Below are positions 27,276-38,208 of a DNA stretch of 64,000 nt, one piece after another (position 1 is the first letter of the stretch; each line of letters begins with the position of its first letter). This DNA comes from Dictyoglomus sp. NZ13-RE01 (GTDB lineage Bacteria; Dictyoglomota; Dictyoglomia; Dictyoglomales; Dictyoglomaceae). The notes under the pieces were generated by a model that was given only the letters and a program-made list of their open reading frames with translations, was not told the origin of the DNA and searched no databases. Position numbers and translations under genes: made by a program. Location of the stretch: positions 36,743 through 100,742 of the forward strand of contig NIRF01000005.1 in the NCBI GenBank assembly GCA_002878375.1. Direction: 5' to 3'.

Positions 27276-28644
27276 AGAGATTTTAGAGGCTATAAATGGA
27301 AAACTTATAAAGGGAGATTTAGGTTATGAGGTAAGCTCTGTTTCTACAGATTCGAGAAAATATAAAGAAAATTCCCTATTTATACCTATTAAAGGTGAGA
27401 AGTATGATGGTCATGACTTTATAGATGATGCTTTAAGGAATGGGGCTGTAGGGTTTATTTTTAGTAGAAATATAAATGAAAGTGCATTTCAAAAGTGTAA
27501 ATTTGCTATAGAGGTAGAAGATACTTTATCTTCTCTTTGGAAGTTAGCGGAGTATTATAGAAATAGAGAAAACTTTAAGGTTATTGGGATTACTGGTAGT
27601 TCTGGTAAAACAACAACAAAATACTTTACTTATTCTATTTTTAAAGAGTTTGCTTCTGTAAATTATAGTAAGGAAAATTTTAATAACGAAATAGGAGTGC
27701 CTCTTACCATTTTAGATACTGAAAATTCTTATGATTACTTAATTTTAGAACTTGCTATGAGAGGATTAGGACAAATTAAATTGCTAAGTAAAATTGCAAG
27801 ACCAGACTTTGCAGTGATTACAAATATAGGGACTGCCCATATAGGTATATTAGGGTCTCAAGAGAATATTGCAAAGGCAAAGGCTGAAATTTTTGAATAT
27901 TTAAATCCCAAGGGATGGGCACTGCTAAATGGTGATAATGAATGGTGCGTAAGAATATATGATTCTCTCAATTATAACAAGCTAAGATTTGGTTTTGATA
28001 AAGAAAATGATATAGTAGGAGAAGTTGAATATTACGAAAATAATGCAAAATTAGGAATAAAATTTCCAGATGGTAAAAAGATAAAATTGACTGTACCTAT
28101 CTATCCTCAAGAAATATATCATAATCTTATCGCAAGTTTAACCCTATTTTGGCTAAATTTTCCTAATAAGATAGAGGAAATTGGGGAGAAAGTAGAATTA
28201 AAGTTTCCCCCTATGAGGCTAAGTATATTAAAGGGAGTTAAAAATTCTGTAATCATAAATGATACATATAATGCAAACCCTGACTCAGTATTGGTTGCTC
28301 TAAATTTCCTTAAGGCTTATTCACATGGAAAAAGAAAAATAGCCGTACTTGGTGATATGTTGGAGCTTGGAGATTATAGCTTGGAATTACATAGACAGAT
28401 TATTTTAAAAGCTTTAGAAAGGACGGACCTCCTTTTTCTTTATGGGGAAGAGATGGAAAAAGCTTTAGCAAGCTTAAAAGAAAAATTAGAGAGTGACCGT
28501 AAAATATATTGTGAAAAAGATTTTCAAGCTCTTTTAGAAATGATTTTAAATGAAATAAGAGAAAATGATTTAATATTAGTAAAGGGCTCAAGAGGTATGA
28601 AGATGGAAAATTTTGTTAAGTATTTGGAGGAGAAAAATGAATAG
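27259..28644 (+). CDS. murF: UDP-MurNAc-tripeptide-D-Ala-D-Ala ligase
   Basis: A 461-aa Mur ligase that attaches D-Ala-D-Ala. ATP loop GITGSSGKTTTKYFTY, with NFNNEIGVPLTIL and NDTYNANPDSV as family motifs. I start at MKLRVKEIL; an earlier in-frame start would only extend further into murE. Overlaps murE by 17 bp and ends 8 bp into mraY. The D-Ala-D-Ala ligase Ddl is not in this cluster. Confidence 0.94.
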   Translation: MKLRVKEILEAINGKLIKGDLGYEVSSVSTDSRKYKENSLFIPIKGEKYDGHDFIDDALRNGAVGFIFSRNINESAFQKCKFAIEVEDTLSSLWKLAEYYRNRENFKVIGITGSSGKTTTKYFTYSIFKEFASVNYSKENFNNEIGVPLTILDTENSYDYLILELAMRGLGQIKLLSKIARPDFAVITNIGTAHIGILGSQENIAKAKAEIFEYLNPKGWALLNGDNEWCVRIYDSLNYNKLRFGFDKENDIVGEVEYYENNAKLGIKFPDGKKIKLTVPIYPQEIYHNLIASLTLFWLNFPNKIEEIGEKVELKFPPMRLSILKGVKNSVIINDTYNANPDSVLVALNFLKAYSHGKRKIAVLGDMLELGDYSLELHRQIILKALERTDLLFLYGEEMEKALASLKEKLESDRKIYCEKDFQALLEMILNEIRENDLILVKGSRGMKMENFVKYLEEKNE

Positions 28645-29560
28645 TCTACTATTAATTTTTATACTTGCTTTTATTTTATCTTTATTCTTAACGAGATTTT
28701 TGATTTTTCTCTTAAAGAAATATAAGATTGGAAAGCATATAAGAAAAGAGGGACCCACAGAGCATTACAAAAAAGAAGGGACACCCGTAATGGGAGGTCT
28801 TATTTTTCTTGTAATAATGATCCCCTTTTTATTCCATAAAAATACTTTTTTCTTTGCCCTTTCTACTATATTAATGGGGCTTTTTGGCTTATTAGATGAT
28901 ATCCTCTTGTTAATAAATAAAGATTATGGAATAAAACCACTAAGAAAAATAATAATAACCTTAATAATTTCAATATTTCTATATATATTTGCTCCAAAGA
29001 ATACATACATTTATACGAATAATCACTCTTGGAATTTAGGAATTTTATATCCCATATTTTTTGTATTGCTTTTTACCTATCTCCCAAATGCTATAAATTT
29101 AACAGATGGATTGGATGGTCTTGGAGGTGGTATTTCTTTAATCTCTTTGATTTTTCTTCTAATTTTCCTATTAATTAGGAATGATTTTATGAATGCTGTG
29201 GCGACTGTCTGTCTTATATCTGCAATTTTGGGCTTTTTATGGTTTAATGTCCATCCCGCGGAGATTATTATGGGAGATGTGGGTGCTTTTTCTTTAGGTT
29301 CTGCCCTTGCAAGCCTACTGGTTTTGTCAAAAACAGAAGCGTTATTTTTATTTGTTAGTGGTATACCATTTTTAGAATCATTATCGGTCTTTATTCAGGT
29401 AGCTTTCTACAAATTGAAAAAAAGAAGAATTTTTAAAATGAGTCCATTGCACCATCATTTTGAGCTTAGTGGCTGGAAGGAAACAAAAGTTGTAGGAAGG
29501 TTTTATATTCTACATTTATTAATATTGATAGGAGGCTTCATTTTATGGACTTATCTTTAA
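28637..29560 (+). CDS. mraY: Phospho-MurNAc-pentapeptide transferase
   Basis: A 307-aa polytopic enzyme that makes lipid I, with about ten membrane segments. Motifs: EGPTEHYKKEGTPVMGG, the LLDD metal site, NAINLTDGLDGL, GDVGAFSLG and the PLHHHFELSGW loop. Start set by GGAGG before ATG 28637. Confidence 0.95.
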   Translation: MNSLLLIFILAFILSLFLTRFLIFLLKKYKIGKHIRKEGPTEHYKKEGTPVMGGLIFLVIMIPFLFHKNTFFFALSTILMGLFGLLDDILLLINKDYGIKPLRKIIITLIISIFLYIFAPKNTYIYTNNHSWNLGILYPIFFVLLFTYLPNAINLTDGLDGLGGGISLISLIFLLIFLLIRNDFMNAVATVCLISAILGFLWFNVHPAEIIMGDVGAFSLGSALASLLVLSKTEALFLFVSGIPFLESLSVFIQVAFYKLKKRRIFKMSPLHHHFELSGWKETKVVGRFYILHLLILIGGFILWTYL

Positions 29561-30915
29561 AGGGTAAGAGGGTTTTAGTTTTAGGTTTGGGAGAAAGCGG
29601 TTTTTATTCTGCCTTATTTTTAAAAGAGAAAGGGGCAGATGTAATTGTTAACGATATTAAAAAAGAGGAAAATTTTTTAAATCATATTCCCACATTTAAA
29701 GAGAAAGGTATAGAGTACATATTTGGAGAGCATCCTCTTTCTTTGTTAAATGAATTGGATCTTGTAGTAGTAAGTCCCGGCATACCTAAAGAAAACCCAA
29801 TTTATAAGGAAGCAAAGAAGAAGGGAATTAGAGTAATAGGGGAGATTGAGCTTGCTTATAAATTTTGTAAGGTACCTATTATAGGTATTACGGGTACAAA
29901 AGGAAAATCTACGACAACTACCATGATATATGAATTATTGAAGAAACAAGGTTTTGATGTGGTTTTGGCTGGTAATATAGGAATTCCATTTATTCAAAAG
30001 GTTGATTCTTTAGATAATGGATACTTCGTATTAGAAGTAAGTAGTTTTCAATTGGAAGATATTGAGGATTTCAGACCTAAAATAGCTGGATTTATAAATT
30101 TTTATCCTGATCATATGGATAGATATAAGAGTATGGAGGAGTATAAGCAAGCTAAATTGAATATATTTAAGAATCAAAAAGAAGAAGATTTTGCTATTGG
30201 TTTTTATGATCAGTATGAGATTAGAAAGAGCCTTCTTGAACAAAGAGGCAAAAAGTTCTTCTTTTCTCTTTCTAAAATTGATGAAGGAGTTTATTTGGAT
30301 GTAGAAAAAGAAAGAATTGTTTATAGATTGATGGATAAAGAGGGATTTATAAAGTTACCACTGAAGAGTCTTTGGAATAGGGTTTTATTACAAAATTTCA
30401 TGGTAGCTACATTAGTTGGGCTTATTTTGGGAGTTGATGAAGAGAATATATATTGGCTTGGCAACAATTTTAATGGGATTCCCCATGCCTTAGAACTTGT
30501 TGGGGAGATTAATGGAAGAAAATTTATAAATGATTCAAAAGCAACAAACCCTATTTCTACAATATCCGCAATAAGGTCTTTTGATAGTCCTAAGATGTTG
30601 ATTCTTGGTGGAAGAAATAAAAACTTTGATTTTACAGAACTATTTACAGAAATCTCAAAGAATAAAGTTAAGAAGCTATATTTAATAGGTGAGACGAAAG
30701 AGATTATGGAAGAGTTAGCTAAAAAATTTAATTTGGATTATTCTTTAGAGGATTCATTGGAGTCTGCTGTGAGACATGCTTATTTAGACTCTTCAAAAGA
30801 TGATATAATTCTTCTTTCTCCTGCCTGTGCTAGCTTTGATATGTTTACTGATTATAAGGAGAGAGGAAATGTTTTTAGAAGTATAGTGGAAAGGATAAAA
30901 AGTGAGAGTAGATAA
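29545..30915 (+). CDS. murD: UDP-MurNAc-L-alanine:D-glutamate ligase
   Basis: A 456-aa Mur ligase. N-terminal Rossmann fold with VLVLGLGESG, ATP loop GITGTKGKSTTTTMIYELL, NFYPDHMDRYKS and NDSKATNP. C-terminal domain ends with SPACASFDMFTDYKERG. Overlaps mraY by 16 bp and ftsW by 14 bp. Confidence 0.95.
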   Translation: MDLSLKGKRVLVLGLGESGFYSALFLKEKGADVIVNDIKKEENFLNHIPTFKEKGIEYIFGEHPLSLLNELDLVVVSPGIPKENPIYKEAKKKGIRVIGEIELAYKFCKVPIIGITGTKGKSTTTTMIYELLKKQGFDVVLAGNIGIPFIQKVDSLDNGYFVLEVSSFQLEDIEDFRPKIAGFINFYPDHMDRYKSMEEYKQAKLNIFKNQKEEDFAIGFYDQYEIRKSLLEQRGKKFFFSLSKIDEGVYLDVEKERIVYRLMDKEGFIKLPLKSLWNRVLLQNFMVATLVGLILGVDEENIYWLGNNFNGIPHALELVGEINGRKFINDSKATNPISTISAIRSFDSPKMLILGGRNKNFDFTELFTEISKNKVKKLYLIGETKEIMEELAKKFNLDYSLEDSLESAVRHAYLDSSKDDIILLSPACASFDMFTDYKERGNVFRSIVERIKSESR

Positions 30916-31981
30916 AAATATTTTTATTATTTCTCTGATTTTATCCTTATTTGGCTTAATCGCCATCTTAACCGCAAGTTGGAGATGGGCGGAATTATAT
31001 CTTGGAAATAGATATTATTTCATTCAACACCAATTAATATATCTACTTTTAGGTATTGCCATTGCATTTTTTGTATATATACCATCTCTTGAATTTTGGA
31101 AAAGGGGTGCCCTTTTATTCTTCATCCTTTCTCTTATCTCCCTTTATGCAGTGTTCATAAAAGGTATTGGAGAAGAAGCAAGAGGGGTTAGTAGATGGAT
31201 TAATTTAGGAATAATTCAGTTTCAACCATCGGAGTTTGTGAAGATATTCTGGGTTATATTTTTAGCCTCCTTTCTATCAAAAGCCAAAAATAACATAGAA
31301 TTTGATTATATTAAATGGATTTTTATATTTCTGGCATTAATAGGAATAGCATTAGCTCTTCAACCTAATTTCAGTATGCTTTTTCTATTTATACTGACAA
31401 CTTTTTCTGTTTTGTTCCTGGCTAACTATGATGCTAAGAAATTGTTTTTAATATTTGTATTGTTTGTCTCCATAGCCTTTATTTTTGCAAAATCGAAAAC
31501 TTATGTCCACAACCGCTTAAGCAATGGCAGTGGCATTACATTTCCTCTTTTTAGTACATATCAACAAAGTTATGCCCTCAATTTAATAAAGGATAGTGGA
31601 CTTTTTGGCAAGGGATGGGGTAGAGATCAGTATAAGATTTATTTGCCAGAATCTCACAATGACTTTATTTTTCCAGTAATATTAAGTGAAGGTGGATGGA
31701 TAGCAGGGTTCCTTATAGTTTTCTCATATTTTTATCTGATATATTCTATTTTTATCTTAGCAAAAGAAGAGAAGGATTTATTTAATTATTTATTGCTATG
31801 TGGAATTTTAAGTTTATGGTCATGGCAAATTCTTTTAAATATTTCCATGACATTAGGTTTTTTGCCAGTTATGGGGCTTCCTTTACCTTTTATCAGTTTT
31901 GGAGGGTCCTCCTTGATTAGTAACTGGATATTAGTTGGTATACTTTTGAAAATTAGCTCTTTAAGGAGATGGAAGGAATGA
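30902..31981 (+). CDS. ftsW: FtsW-family septal peptidoglycan glycosyltransferase
   Basis: A 359-aa SEDS protein with ten predicted membrane helices, starting at GTG inside murD. Conserved SEDS features include SRWINLGIIQFQPSEFVKIFW, FGKGWG, ESHNDFIFPVILSEGG and MGLPLPFISFGGSSL. Location between murD and murG marks it as FtsW rather than RodA (the latter is at 45.4 kb). Works with the PBP at 24.2 kb. Confidence 0.94.
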   Translation: MRVDKNIFIISLILSLFGLIAILTASWRWAELYLGNRYYFIQHQLIYLLLGIAIAFFVYIPSLEFWKRGALLFFILSLISLYAVFIKGIGEEARGVSRWINLGIIQFQPSEFVKIFWVIFLASFLSKAKNNIEFDYIKWIFIFLALIGIALALQPNFSMLFLFILTTFSVLFLANYDAKKLFLIFVLFVSIAFIFAKSKTYVHNRLSNGSGITFPLFSTYQQSYALNLIKDSGLFGKGWGRDQYKIYLPESHNDFIFPVILSEGGWIAGFLIVFSYFYLIYSIFILAKEEKDLFNYLLLCGILSLWSWQILLNISMTLGFLPVMGLPLPFISFGGSSLISNWILVGILLKISSLRRWKE

Positions 31982-33030
31982 GAAATATTATTTTTGTGGC
32001 TGGAGGAACAGGTGGACATTTATATCCTGCTATGAATTTGGCGGATTATATAATGAATAATAGTAGAGATATAAATATAATTTTTATTGGAAGAAAAAAT
32101 GGTATTGAATCAAAATTACTAAAGGATAAATTTCCTTTTTATGGAATATCATTACCAAGGGCTATTGAATTAAGACCTTGGGATTATATTAAGGCTTTTT
32201 ATGAGGTAGAAAAAATCATAAGAAAGTTAAAACCAGATTTATTTGTAATTTTTGGGAGTTACATTTCAGTACCTGTTTTAATTAACGCAGTATTTTGGAG
32301 ATATCCTTTTTATATGCATGAACAGAATGTTATCCCCGGAAAAGTTATTAAATATTTCTCTCCTCTTGCAAAGGGAATAGCTATTAGTTTTCCTGAAACT
32401 AAAAAATTTTTGAAAAATAAGAATATTTTTTATACTGGAAATTTTGTTAGAAAGGAACAGTTGACAATAGATAAAGAGAGTTGTAAAAAAGAGTTAGGAT
32501 TTAATTTAAATAAAAAACTTCTCCTCATAACGGGAGGAAGTCAGGGGGCAAGAAAAATAAATGAGATCGTGAAAAAAATAATTCCCATATTGTTAGATAT
32601 GAATTGGGAAATTTTCCATCAAATTGGTGAAAATTTGTTTTCAGAATATATAAAAGATATCCCAGAAGAATGGATGTTTAAAGGATATAGACCAACACCT
32701 TTTATAAATGAGATGGAAAAAGCTATAAGAGCATCGGATCTTGCAATAAGTAGGGCTGGAGCAACAACAATATATCAGTTTCTTTATGCAGGACTTCCTG
32801 CTATTTATATTCCATATCCATACGCAAAGGATAATCACCAATACTTAAATGCTAAAATAGCTGTTGAAAAGGGTTTTGGAACTATAATTAAGGAATCGGA
32901 TCTTTCTGAAAGTGTTTTGATTGAAAAGATCGTTGAATGGGGAGATAAAAAGGTAAAACCATTAAATTTACCTGATGGAAGAGAGATATTTTGGGGAATA
33001 TTAAAAGATTATTTGGAAGGGAGGAATTGA
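31978..33030 (+). CDS. murG: Lipid II-forming N-acetylglucosaminyltransferase
   Basis: A 350-aa GT-B enzyme adding GlcNAc to lipid I. The N-terminal [14 protein letters not shown] glycine loop, [20 protein letters not shown] and [31 protein letters not shown] donor-site motifs are all present. Start at the second ATG because AAGGAG abuts the first too closely. Confidence 0.95.
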   Translation: MRNIIFVAGGTGGHLYPAMNLADYIMNNSRDINIIFIGRKNGIESKLLKDKFPFYGISLPRAIELRPWDYIKAFYEVEKIIRKLKPDLFVIFGSYISVPVLINAVFWRYPFYMHEQNVIPGKVIKYFSPLAKGIAISFPETKKFLKNKNIFYTGNFVRKEQLTIDKESCKKELGFNLNKKLLLITGGSQGARKINEIVKKIIPILLDMNWEIFHQIGENLFSEYIKDIPEEWMFKGYRPTPFINEMEKAIRASDLAISRAGATTIYQFLYAGLPAIYIPYPYAKDNHQYLNAKIAVEKGFGTIIKESDLSESVLIEKIVEWGDKKVKPLNLPDGREIFWGILKDYLEGRN

Positions 33031-33031
33031 T

Positions 33032-34423
33032 TTGCTTTCTTGGGAAAAGTTCCATTTTGTAGGGATTGCAGGATCGGGGATGAGTGCACTGGCTTATATA
33101 TTGGCAGAAGAAGGCTATCAAGTGTCTGGATCAGATCTTCAAGAGAACTTATCAACAATAAGACTGCGCTCTAAAGGAGTGAAAATTTTTGTTGGTCATA
33201 GAGCGGAGCAGGTAAAAAATGTTGATGTTGTTGTTGTATCTTCTGCTATTCCTGAAAATAATATAGAGGTTATTACTGCTAAAGAAAACAATATACCTAT
33301 TATACAAAGGGGAGAATTATTATCACTTTTAACTAAAGAGAAGAAATCAATTTTAATTGCAGGGGCTCATGGAAAAACTACTACAACTTCAATGATTGCT
33401 CTTGTTTTAGAAAAAGCAGGATTAGATCCAACAGTTTTAGTAGGAGGAGAAGTTGAGGATTTCGGAGGAAATGCTAAGCTCGGAAAAGGGGAGTATTTAG
33501 TTGCTGAGGCAGATGAAAGTGACGGTTCTATGCTAAAACTTTTCCCATATGCATTGGTTATAACAAATATTGATAATGACCATTTAGATTATTATAAAAC
33601 AATTGAAAATATTAAGACGGCTTTTTTGAAGATGATAGAGAAGGTTCCTGAGGACGGATTTGTTATTATAGGGACAGAAAGCCAATATGTTAGGGAAATT
33701 TTGCCAAATATTAAAAGGACTTATTATACTTATGGTTTAGATAAAAATAATGATTTTTATCCTGAGGTTTTAAATATTCAACCTAATTTTTCCGAATTTA
33801 AGGTTTATTATAAAGGGAAAGAGTTAGGTAAAATTAGATTGAATGTTTCAGGGCTTCATAATATACTTAATGCTTTATCTGCAATAGCTATCTCCTATGT
33901 CTTGGGAATTGATATAAATGCTGGTATTAAAGCCTTGGAATCTTTTAGAGGAGTTCAGAGAAGGATTCAATTTAAGGGTAATATAAATAATGTTCTTGTT
34001 TTTGATGACTATGGACACCATCCGACAGAGATAAAAGCAACTTTAAATACTTTGAAACTTTATGATAGAAGACTTGTAGTAGCTTTTCAACCCCATAGAT
34101 ATACAAGAACCTATTATTTGAGTAAAGAATTGGCGGAGGCTTTAGAATTATCTGATGTTTTAATAATTACAGATATCTATTCTGCTGGAGAAAAACCTAT
34201 TCCAGGAGTTTCTGGTAAGAATATCTATGATATTTATGTGGAAAAATATCCGGAAAAGGAAGTTTACTACTGTGAGAATCTTATTGAGGTTGCTAAAAAA
34301 GCAAAAGAGATTTTAAGGGACGGAGATATATTTTTAACCTTGGGGGCTGGAGATATTTACAAAGTAGGGGAGGCTCTTCTTACAAAAGATCTAAAGGAGA
34401 ATAAAGTTGAGTACTCTCATTAA
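33032..34423 (+). CDS. murC: UDP-MurNAc:L-alanine ligase
   Basis: A 463-aa Mur ligase opening with [20 protein letters not shown] and the ATP loop [28 protein letters not shown] and [16 protein letters not shown] are family motifs. It starts at TTG 2 bp after murG with GGGAGG 8 nt before. The unusual start codon may reduce translation relative to murG. Confidence 0.94.
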   Translation: MLSWEKFHFVGIAGSGMSALAYILAEEGYQVSGSDLQENLSTIRLRSKGVKIFVGHRAEQVKNVDVVVVSSAIPENNIEVITAKENNIPIIQRGELLSLLTKEKKSILIAGAHGKTTTTSMIALVLEKAGLDPTVLVGGEVEDFGGNAKLGKGEYLVAEADESDGSMLKLFPYALVITNIDNDHLDYYKTIENIKTAFLKMIEKVPEDGFVIIGTESQYVREILPNIKRTYYTYGLDKNNDFYPEVLNIQPNFSEFKVYYKGKELGKIRLNVSGLHNILNALSAIAISYVLGIDINAGIKALESFRGVQRRIQFKGNINNVLVFDDYGHHPTEIKATLNTLKLYDRRLVVAFQPHRYTRTYYLSKELAEALELSDVLIITDIYSAGEKPIPGVSGKNIYDIYVEKYPEKEVYYCENLIEVAKKAKEILRDGDIFLTLGAGDIYKVGEALLTKDLKENKVEYSH

Positions 34424-35291
34424 TAGGAAAATTAAAGGCTTAATTTTGGAAAAAGAACCAATAGCAAGGCACACTTCCTTTAAGATTGGAGGAACAGCAG
34501 ATTTTCTTGTAATACCTAAAGTATGGGATGATGTTTACGAGGTTATTGATAAATGCAATAGAGAAAAGATTCCATATAGAATTATGGGACAAGGTAGTAA
34601 TATTTTAGTTTCAGATGAAGGAGTAGAGGGAATAGTTATTAAAATAAATAGATCTCTTGGAAGTATAAATAGGGTAGAACGTGGAATTATAAGGGTGGAG
34701 GCAGGATGTTTAATTTCAGATCTTCTATCTTATCTTGTGAATAATAATCTGGGAGGACTGGAATTTTTAGCTGGTATTCCAGGAAATATTGGAGGTGCTG
34801 TCTTTGGTAACGCAGGTGCTTGGGGAGAGGCTATTGGAAAGTGTGTGGAAATGGTGGATATAATTGACAAGGATTTAAGAGAAAAAACCTTAAGAAGAGA
34901 GGATTTAGTATTTAGCTACAGAAGATCAAATATTAATGAGGGCATTGTTATAAAGTCGGTATATTTAAAGGTTTTTGAACAAGATGGTGGTAAGACAAAA
35001 GATAAAATATTGAGATATCTCTATGAAAGAAATAGAAAATTGCCTAAACTTCCATCAGCAGGTAGTATTTTTAAAAATCCTCCAAATCAAAGCGCTGGTT
35101 ATCTGATAGAGCAAGTTGGATTGAAAGGATATAGAGTTGGAAATGTTATGGTGTCTTACGAACATGCAAATATAATTGTTAATCTTGGTGAAGGGAAGGC
35201 AAAAGATGTGATGAATATCATTGAAATTGTAAAAGAAAAGGTATATAAAAAATTTAATATTTCATTAGAACTGGAAATAAAGGTTTGGTAA
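34407..35291 (+). CDS. murB: UDP-N-acetylenolpyruvoylglucosamine reductase
   Basis: A 294-aa FAD enzyme that completes UDP-MurNAc. [49 protein letters not shown] and SAGSIFKNP are characteristic; the tyrosine/serine active-site pattern fits the type II (short) class. TTG start with AAAGGAGA 6-7 nt before it, overlapping murC by 17 bp. Confidence 0.94.
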   Translation: MSTLINRKIKGLILEKEPIARHTSFKIGGTADFLVIPKVWDDVYEVIDKCNREKIPYRIMGQGSNILVSDEGVEGIVIKINRSLGSINRVERGIIRVEAGCLISDLLSYLVNNNLGGLEFLAGIPGNIGGAVFGNAGAWGEAIGKCVEMVDIIDKDLREKTLRREDLVFSYRRSNINEGIVIKSVYLKVFEQDGGKTKDKILRYLYERNRKLPKLPSAGSIFKNPPNQSAGYLIEQVGLKGYRVGNVMVSYEHANIIVNLGEGKAKDVMNIIEIVKEKVYKKFNISLELEIKVW

Positions 35292-35297
35292 AGATTT

Positions 35298-35879
35298 ATG
35301 AAAAAGTTTTTATGTTTTTTTATATTTCTAATAATAATTTCGATGGGATTTATATTATATGTAAGGATTGATCCTTATAATGAGAATGTTTATAAGATTG
35401 TTAAGGACAAATTTTATAGAAAATTTATGATTCGTATTAATTCGCAAGAGTTAGAAAAAATTTTTATCGAGAAAGGTTTTATTATAAAGAGTATTAAAAG
35501 ATATCCTTGGTCCTTAAAAGTGAGCTGGGAAGAAGAATATACTTGGATTCATATTCTATCAAAAAGTAAAGAATATTTTATAAGTCAAAAGTGCATGATC
35601 ATGAAGAATATTAAAAGGCATGACAATACGATTACAGTAAAGGATTATAATAATTTGCCCATAAAGGATATTGTTCTATTAATTAAAAGCTTTGGTTCTA
35701 TAAATATAAAGGAGGTTGAGCTTTTTTCAAAATATTTTGTGGTTTACTCTGATGATAAGAGAATCTTATTTGATTACAAGAATTATAAAGAAAATTTGAA
35801 AGATTTCAAAACCCTATTTAAGGAGTTAAATGCTAAGTATTTTGATTTTAGATTTAGTATTCCTGTGATTAGGGGATAA
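35298..35879 (+). CDS. ftsQ: FtsQ/DivIB-like division protein
   Basis: A 193-aa protein with one N-terminal membrane helix (~residues 4-21) and an extracytoplasmic domain. The stretch MIRINSQELEKIFIEKGFIIKSIKRYPWSLKV resembles a POTRA-like start with the usual 'xVxRxxPxxL' flavour, but it is short and divergent. Identification rests on topology and on its place between murB and ftsA. FtsQ scaffolds FtsL/FtsB at the septum. Confidence 0.7.
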   Translation: MKKFLCFFIFLIIISMGFILYVRIDPYNENVYKIVKDKFYRKFMIRINSQELEKIFIEKGFIIKSIKRYPWSLKVSWEEEYTWIHILSKSKEYFISQKCMIMKNIKRHDNTITVKDYNNLPIKDIVLLIKSFGSINIKEVELFSKYFVVYSDDKRILFDYKNYKENLKDFKTLFKELNAKYFDFRFSIPVIRG

Positions 35880-35884
35880 ATTGA

Positions 35885-37093
35885 ATGTCCGATATTTTTT
35901 TAGCCTTGGATTTAGGTTCTTCGAAGATTGCTGCAATAATAGGTAATATAGAGAAGGAGATAGAGATATTAGGATACTCCATTGTTCCTTCTCAGGGGAT
36001 TCAATTTGGAAATATAGTAGATATGAATAGTGCGAGCTCATGTGTTTCTGAGGCAGTCGAAAGAGCGGAAAAAATGTTAGGGAAAAAAGTATCTCCAAGG
36101 GTGGTTGTAGCTATTGGAAATGAAAGTACAGTTCCCATACAGAGCAAAGGGGTTGTAATAATAAAAAATAAAAATCAAGAAATTACAAGTAAAGATGTGG
36201 AAAGAGTAATTGAAACTGCAAAAACCACTTTACTTCCTCCAAATAAAGAGATAATATATGCATTAAAGAAAGAGTTTCGAGTTGATGGACAAAATAATAT
36301 AGAAAATCCTGTAGGGCTTACAGGAACAAGATTAGAAGCAGATGTTATACTAATAACCCATGATGTATCTCAAATAAGAAATGTAATAAATGTAATGCAA
36401 AGGGCAAATCTCTATATTGAAGGGTTTATACCAAAAGAAGTAGCTCTATCAGAGGCTATACTAACAGAAGACGAAATGAACTTAGGTGTGGCTTTGGCTG
36501 ATATAGGTGGAGATTTAAGTCATTTAGCAGTATATAAGGAAGGTAGTCTTATTTCTACAGGAGTTTTAAGATTAGGAGGGGAAAGAATAACGAAGGATAT
36601 TGCAATAGGATTAAGATTAAAACCTGAAGAGGCAGAAAAAGCGAAAATACTAATTGGATCCCTTAAAGATGTTAATAAATCATTAGAGGTAACTACTTTG
36701 CAGGGAGACAAGGTAACTATTAATTCTAATCAATTAAAAGAGATAATACAACCGAGAGTAGAGCAAATCTTGTACTATATAGATAGGAAGTTTCAAGAAT
36801 TAAGTTATCCCTTAGATTTACTACCAGGAGGATTAATAATTACAGGTGGTACTGCCTTATTAGATGGGATTGAAGAATTTGCTTCAAACTTTTTAAAAAT
36901 ACCTGTGAAAAGAAGATGTCCGAGTATTCTTACCTCTTATATGAGAGGAAATGATGCATATTTTTTTACAGTAGCTATGGGTGCTCTTTTAAGGATTAAA
37001 AAAGATATGAAAATTTATGATAAAAAGCAACCTTGGTTTACATCTTTAAAAGAAAAATTTATGGGGTTTTTTAGACCCTTTACTGAGTCTTAA
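35885..37093 (+). CDS. ftsA: Cell division protein FtsA
   Basis: A 402-aa actin-like ATPase. LALDLGSSKIAAIIGNI is the phosphate-1 loop, ADIGGDLSHLAVY the phosphate-2 loop and IITGGTALLDGI the adenosine motif. A C-terminal amphipathic helix (WFTSLKEKFMGFFRPF) is the membrane anchor that tethers FtsZ. Lies 5 bp after ftsQ and 23 bp before ftsZ. Confidence 0.95.
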   Translation: MSDIFLALDLGSSKIAAIIGNIEKEIEILGYSIVPSQGIQFGNIVDMNSASSCVSEAVERAEKMLGKKVSPRVVVAIGNESTVPIQSKGVVIIKNKNQEITSKDVERVIETAKTTLLPPNKEIIYALKKEFRVDGQNNIENPVGLTGTRLEADVILITHDVSQIRNVINVMQRANLYIEGFIPKEVALSEAILTEDEMNLGVALADIGGDLSHLAVYKEGSLISTGVLRLGGERITKDIAIGLRLKPEEAEKAKILIGSLKDVNKSLEVTTLQGDKVTINSNQLKEIIQPRVEQILYYIDRKFQELSYPLDLLPGGLIITGGTALLDGIEEFASNFLKIPVKRRCPSILTSYMRGNDAYFFTVAMGALLRIKKDMKIYDKKQPWFTSLKEKFMGFFRPFTES

Positions 37094-37116
37094 GAAGTTG
37101 AAAGGGGGAGTCAAAA

Positions 37117-38208
37117 TTGTTGTCACAAAAACTTTTAGAGTCTCAAGATATAAATATGAAAAAGATACCGGTAATAAAAGTGGTTGGAGTTGGGGGAGCT
37201 GGAGGAAATGCTATTAACAGAATGATTGATGCTGGTGTTCATGGGGTGGAGTTTATTGCAGTTAATACTGATGTGGCTGTACTGCAAACAAGTAAAGCAC
37301 CTATAAAAATACAAATTGGGGCTGAGCTCACAAAAGGATTAGGAGCTGGAGGAGATCCTAAAATTGCAGAGAAAGCAGCATTGGAAAGCGAGGAGATAAT
37401 TAGGGAATATTTACAAGGTGCGGATATGGTTTTTATTACAGCTGGAATGGGAGGAGGTACTGGAACAGGAGCTTCTCCTGTTATTGCGGATATTGCAAGA
37501 GAGTGTGCAGATTTAGTTGTTGCAGTAGTAACATTACCTTTTTCTTTTGAGCTTAGAAAGAAGAGAGCAACAGCAAAAGAAGGTGTTGAGAGACTTAAAG
37601 AAAAAGTAGACTCTGTAATTATAATTAATAATGATAAACTGTTACAGCTTTCAGATAGAAATCTTCCTGTTTTAGAAGCCTTTAAATTAGCAGATGATGT
37701 TTTGAGACAAGCAGTACAGGGAGTTTCCGAAATTGTTAATGGTACAGGTATAATTAATATAGACTTCAATGATTTAAAATCTATAATGAGTAAGGCTGGT
37801 ACTGCCTATTTAGGGATAGGTGTTGGAAAAGGTGAAAATAGAGCAAAGGAAGCTGCAAAAATGGCTTTAAACAGTCCTATTCTTGATATTTCTATAAATG
37901 GTGCTAAAGGGGTAATATTTAACATAACCTGTGGGAAAGATTTTAATATGAATGAGATAAATGAGCTTGCAGAAATGATTATTCAAAATGCTGATCCGGA
38001 AGCAAATGTAAAATTTGGTTTAGTAGCAAATGACGAGATGGAAGGAGCAATGAAAGTTACTATTGTGGCTACTGGGTTTGAACAGAACGAGGTATTTAAG
38101 GAGGTAAATAAAAAGGAGATTGAGCAGAATTATGCTCATTTGGTTGGAGATTTTGAATTACCTCCATTCCTATTAAAACAGCAAAACAATCCAAAAGATA
38201 AACGTTGA
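37117..38208 (+). CDS. ftsZ: Cell division protein FtsZ
   Basis: A 363-aa tubulin-like GTPase that builds the Z ring. GGAGGNAINRMI, the tubulin signature GGGTGTGASPVIA and NNDKLLQ are intact. The C-terminal conserved peptide is ELPPFLLKQ, the expected FtsA-binding tail, after a short linker. TTG start with AAAGGGGG upstream; an internal ATG (MKKIPVIKV) is also possible. Ends the dcw cluster and overlaps the radical SAM gene by 4 bp. Confidence 0.96.
   Translation: MLSQKLLESQDINMKKIPVIKVVGVGGAGGNAINRMIDAGVHGVEFIAVNTDVAVLQTSKAPIKIQIGAELTKGLGAGGDPKIAEKAALESEEIIREYLQGADMVFITAGMGGGTGTGASPVIADIARECADLVVAVVTLPFSFELRKKRATAKEGVERLKEKVDSVIIINNDKLLQLSDRNLPVLEAFKLADDVLRQAVQGVSEIVNGTGIINIDFNDLKSIMSKAGTAYLGIGVGKGENRAKEAAKMALNSPILDISINGAKGVIFNITCGKDFNMNEINELAEMIIQNADPEANVKFGLVANDEMEGAMKVTIVATGFEQNEVFKEVNKKEIEQNYAHLVGDFELPPFLLKQQNNPKDKR

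Noticed and set aside
37239-37769. A 176-codon open frame antisense to ftsZ
   Set aside because: It lies wholly within ftsZ, has low-complexity Ser/Pro/Ala-rich content and no RBS; it is a shadow of strong coding on the other strand.
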